In this document: positions 61,644-64,000 of the stretch, in pieces
Layout of the letters: each line of letters opens with the position of its first letter
Position numbering within the stretch: the stretch's first letter is position 1
The notes under the pieces: generated by a model
Told to the model about the DNA's origin: nothing
Databases searched by the model: none
Seen by the model: only the letters and a program-made list of their open reading frames with translations
NCBI GenBank assembly: GCA_950097015.1
Contig: CATNEN010000001.1
Location: 19,596,501 to 19,660,500, forward strand
Origin: Macrostomum hystrix
Lineage: Eukaryota > Platyhelminthes > Macrostomidae
DNA: 64,000 bases
Reading direction: 5' to 3'
Translations under genes and position numbers: made by a program

Positions 61644-63089
61644 ATGGCTGTGCGAGCTGGTGTCGACTTGAACGAGCTGATCCTGCGCCTAATCAGTTTC
61701 TCAGCTGAAGACTACACCACTCACCCGAACCTGACTGCTGATGAATGCCTTCTAGTCTGCCAGCAGTCAATCACCTACCTCGCCACCACGACCATCTGCC
61801 TCCAGGTGCAGTCGCCCATTAACATTGTCGGCGACATTCACGGCCAATTCCACGACCTCCTGCGCATCTTCGACCATCTGGGCGCGCCGCCGAATTCCAA
61901 GTACATCTTCCTTGGCGACTACATCGACAGGGGCAAGTATTCGTTGGAGGTGATGGTGCTGCTGCTTAGCCTCATGCTGGTGTACCCTAACAGTGTCTTC
62001 CTGCTTCGGGGCAACCACGAGGTGGCCAGTGTCTGCTCTCGCTACGGCTTCAAGGACGAGGTGATGCAGCGATACGGCTTGGAGACTGGAACCAGTGTAC
62101 TCACGGGTTTCCTGCGCTGCTTCCAGTGGCTGCCTCTGGCCGGCGTCATCAATCAGCAGATCTTCTGCTGTCACGGTGGCATCTCGCCAACATTCGAGCT
62201 GGAGCCCTACATCAGCTCCAAGCCGGACGCCGCGATAAACGCACTCAACAACGCCATCCAACGACCGTTTGAGCCGCCACAGTTTGGAACTCCCTGCGAC
62301 CTGCTGTGGGCTGACCCGATGCCACTTCCCCAGTTCTGCCACTTCAAGGCCGGCAAACGACCCGCCAAGGTGCACTGGACGCCTAGCAAGCGAGGCTGCT
62401 CGTACATGTTCTCTCAGGAGGCCCTGGAACTGGCGCTGCATGTCTTCGGCGTTAAAATGCTTGTCCGTGGACACCAGATGGTTCAAGAGGGCTTCTTATC
62501 CCATCTTAAAAGGTGACGAAAGAATCCTACTGGCTGGGTTAAAAATAACAGCTTCTCAAGTGATCATCTCGAAAGGGTTTCCCCGCAGGGGTTTCCCCGC
62601 AGGGGTTTCCCCGCAGGGGTTTCCCCGCAGGGGTTTCCCCGCAGGGGTTTCCCCGCAGGGGTTTCCCCGCAGGGGTTTCCCCGCAGGGGTTTCCCCGCAG
62701 GGGTTTCCCCGCAGGGGTTTCCCCGCAGGGGTTTCCCCGCAGGGGTTTCCCCGCAGGGGTTTCCCCGCAGGGGTTTCCCCGCAGGGGTTTCCCCGCAGGG
62801 GTTTCCCCGCAGGGGTTTCCCCGCAGGGGTTTCCCCGCAGGGGTTTCCACACTTAGTGAAAATCGTCAATCCGCAATTGTCTGTTTGCACACTTCTTTTG
62901 GGAATCGTACCCTTTAGACGCTGCATCACATTGTTCAGCGCTCCTGGCTACAGCGGCACTCACACCAACTGTGGCGCGGTGCTGCAGATTTACAAGGACA
63001 AGATCAGCACTAGCAAACCTGGAAAATTCTTCGTCCTGAAGCCGGTCGAGAACAAACCTGTGATCGGCCTGTTCTGGGTTAAAGGCTAG
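61644..63089 (+). CDS. PP1-like serine/threonine phosphatase, two exons
   Basis: Exons 61644-62512 and 62918-63089 give 1041 nt, 346 aa, joined in phase 2. It is a PPP-family metallophosphatase with all metal and phosphate ligands: GDIHGQ (D64, H66), GDYIDRG (D92), RGNHE (N124, H125), FCCHGG (H177) and RGHQ (H277). The C-terminal block reads LFSAPGYSGTHTNCGAVL where PP1 has SAPNYCGEFDNAGA. Divergence from canonical PP1 is clear, as in the lineage-specific PP1-like paralogues common in animals. There is an extra basic stretch, AGKRPAKVHWTPSKR, before the last histidine. PP1 versus PP2A/PP5 assignment is not settled, but the length fits a lone catalytic subunit. The single intron holds a 14-bp array. 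Confidence 0.93.
62575..62850 (+). repeat. 14-bp GC-rich array in the phosphatase intron
   Basis: About 20 virtually identical units of GGGGTTTCCCCGCA. Each contains an inverted pair GGGG/CCCC and reads as a pyrimidine tract plus CAG, i.e. a 3' splice-site mimic. Sequence identity between units is far higher than in the other arrays. Confidence 0.98.
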
Positions 63090-63401
63090 CGGAGCAACAA
63101 TTCGGCTATAGTGAGCTCTTATTTTAGCTGAGACGGATGAGTCCTAAATACTGCGAAACACAATTAGCATGCAGCCTGGAAGCAGCTGGGGTCATTTTTT
63201 CGCATGTTTTACTTCAAAATATAAAAATAACAAATGGTGACCTTATTTTTAGTTTGCTTTGGCTTTTTCTGGCCGTTCCTGTGGTCTCATGTAGAAAAGA
63301 GCAAAATTTGCTTTCCGTACGGATTTGCCGAATATGCATAGAAATTAGAAAGTACAGCCAGAGCCACAGCTATTGCGCGGCGTTGCTCTCTAACGTCTCC
63401 C

Positions 63402-63472
63402 TAATCTGAGATTCAAACTCCTGACCTTCATCGGTCATAAGTCTGGCCGAAGTTCTAACCAGTCGATTGAAA
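63402..63472 (-). mobile_element. tRNA-like SINE head downstream of the phosphatase gene
   Basis: Minus strand: ATCGACTGGTTAGAACTTCG as A-box region and GGTCAGGAGTTTGAATCTCA as B-box region. Degenerate arms. The rest of 63090-64000 is AT-rich with no gene seen. Confidence 0.55.
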
Positions 63473-64000
63473 AAGCTCAACTTATTTCCTTCTTAAGAAA
63501 GCCTTCAGGCCTTTTGAAACTGCCATCAAATAACGATTTAATAACGATTTTGTGCGTATTTATGCACAATTCACTCGTATTTATCAGCTCTTGTCAAGTG
63601 CTTCCCGAGAATCCTGGCGCTTTGGTGAGTACTGGCCTGTACCATTGCAAAAAAACTAATAAAAGCTTTGATTAGCAACGACACATAATTGGGCCAGGAG
63701 TTAATATGACCTATAAGCAAGTACGCACGTAAGGACCAAGCTGTAGTATAATTACTATAATGCTTACATGAACAGTTTTGGTCCTTGTTGTTGTTGCGTA
63801 CATCAGGATATCCTGTTGCGTATGCCAGGATATGTATATCGATTGATTATACTAAAAATAAGTCAAGACTCGTAATATACTATCTACCGGTATTACTTAA
63901 ACAAGAACAAAATGTCCACTAAAACAAAAAGTAGCAAAAATTAAAGATTTTGTATGTTTTATAGCACGACTACTTTTAAAACCTGAATATTAAATAAAAA

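Noticed and set aside
62575-62850. Telomere-like repeat
   Set aside because: GGGGTTTCCCCGCA has a G-run and T-run, but its C-run and palindromic layout do not match any telomeric unit.
62539-62929. Collagen-like or Gly/Pro repeat proteins on both strands
   Set aside because: Generated by the 14-bp array, open in several frames; the phosphatase exons splice across it.

Overview
This window is animal nuclear DNA. Genes are split by GT-AG introns, coding exons are GC-rich, spacers are AT-rich, there are no operons, and the recognisable proteins are animal-type: the ciliary protein CFAP54, the P5A ATPase ATP13A1, monoglyceride lipase, a casein kinase 1, a SANT-domain protein, a SET8-like methyltransferase fragment and a PP1-like phosphatase. 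The exact taxon cannot be read from the sequence. A repeat-rich invertebrate (for example a flatworm or another lophotrochozoan) would fit, but that is inference.

Layout. 0.2-6.2 kb (+): a six-exon gene for an unrecognised 471-residue protein with a low-complexity N-terminus. 7.2-30.3 kb (-): a complete 20-exon CFAP54 gene whose exons join in phase into a 3586-residue protein; one intron carries a 4.3 kb satellite of 40-bp units. 30.9-40.6 kb (+): a complete 12-exon ATP13A1 (1193 aa), head-to-head with CFAP54. 42.5-48.2 kb (+): a four-exon monoglyceride lipase (286 aa). 51.9-54.1 kb (+): a three-exon casein kinase 1-like kinase (330 aa). 56.0-56.7 kb (+): SANT-domain exons. 57.2-58.6 kb (+): leucine-zipper, Ala-rich and SET-domain exons, the last apparently frameshifted. 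61.6-63.1 kb (+): a two-exon PP1-like phosphatase (346 aa).

The most striking property is that most introns of the plus-strand genes, and several spacers, are filled by tandem arrays of 14-58 bp units. Almost every array has its own unit. Several start at a 5' splice site or run into a 3' splice site, and some units copy splice-site sequence. A few arrays tens of kb apart share a core word. One array sits inside an hAT-type MITE whose unexpanded relative lies 44 kb away. Dispersed elements include two hAT-like MITEs with 8-bp target duplications, five tRNA-like SINE heads (all on the minus strand) and an inverted pair of ~370-bp repeats.

The genes do not form a pathway. CFAP54 acts in the axoneme, ATP13A1 in the ER membrane, the lipase in monoacylglycerol turnover, and the kinase and phosphatase in serine/threonine signalling. 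Exon boundaries were worked out by hand from splice sites and reading phase. Every recognised complete gene closes in frame from start to stop, which is strong internal support.
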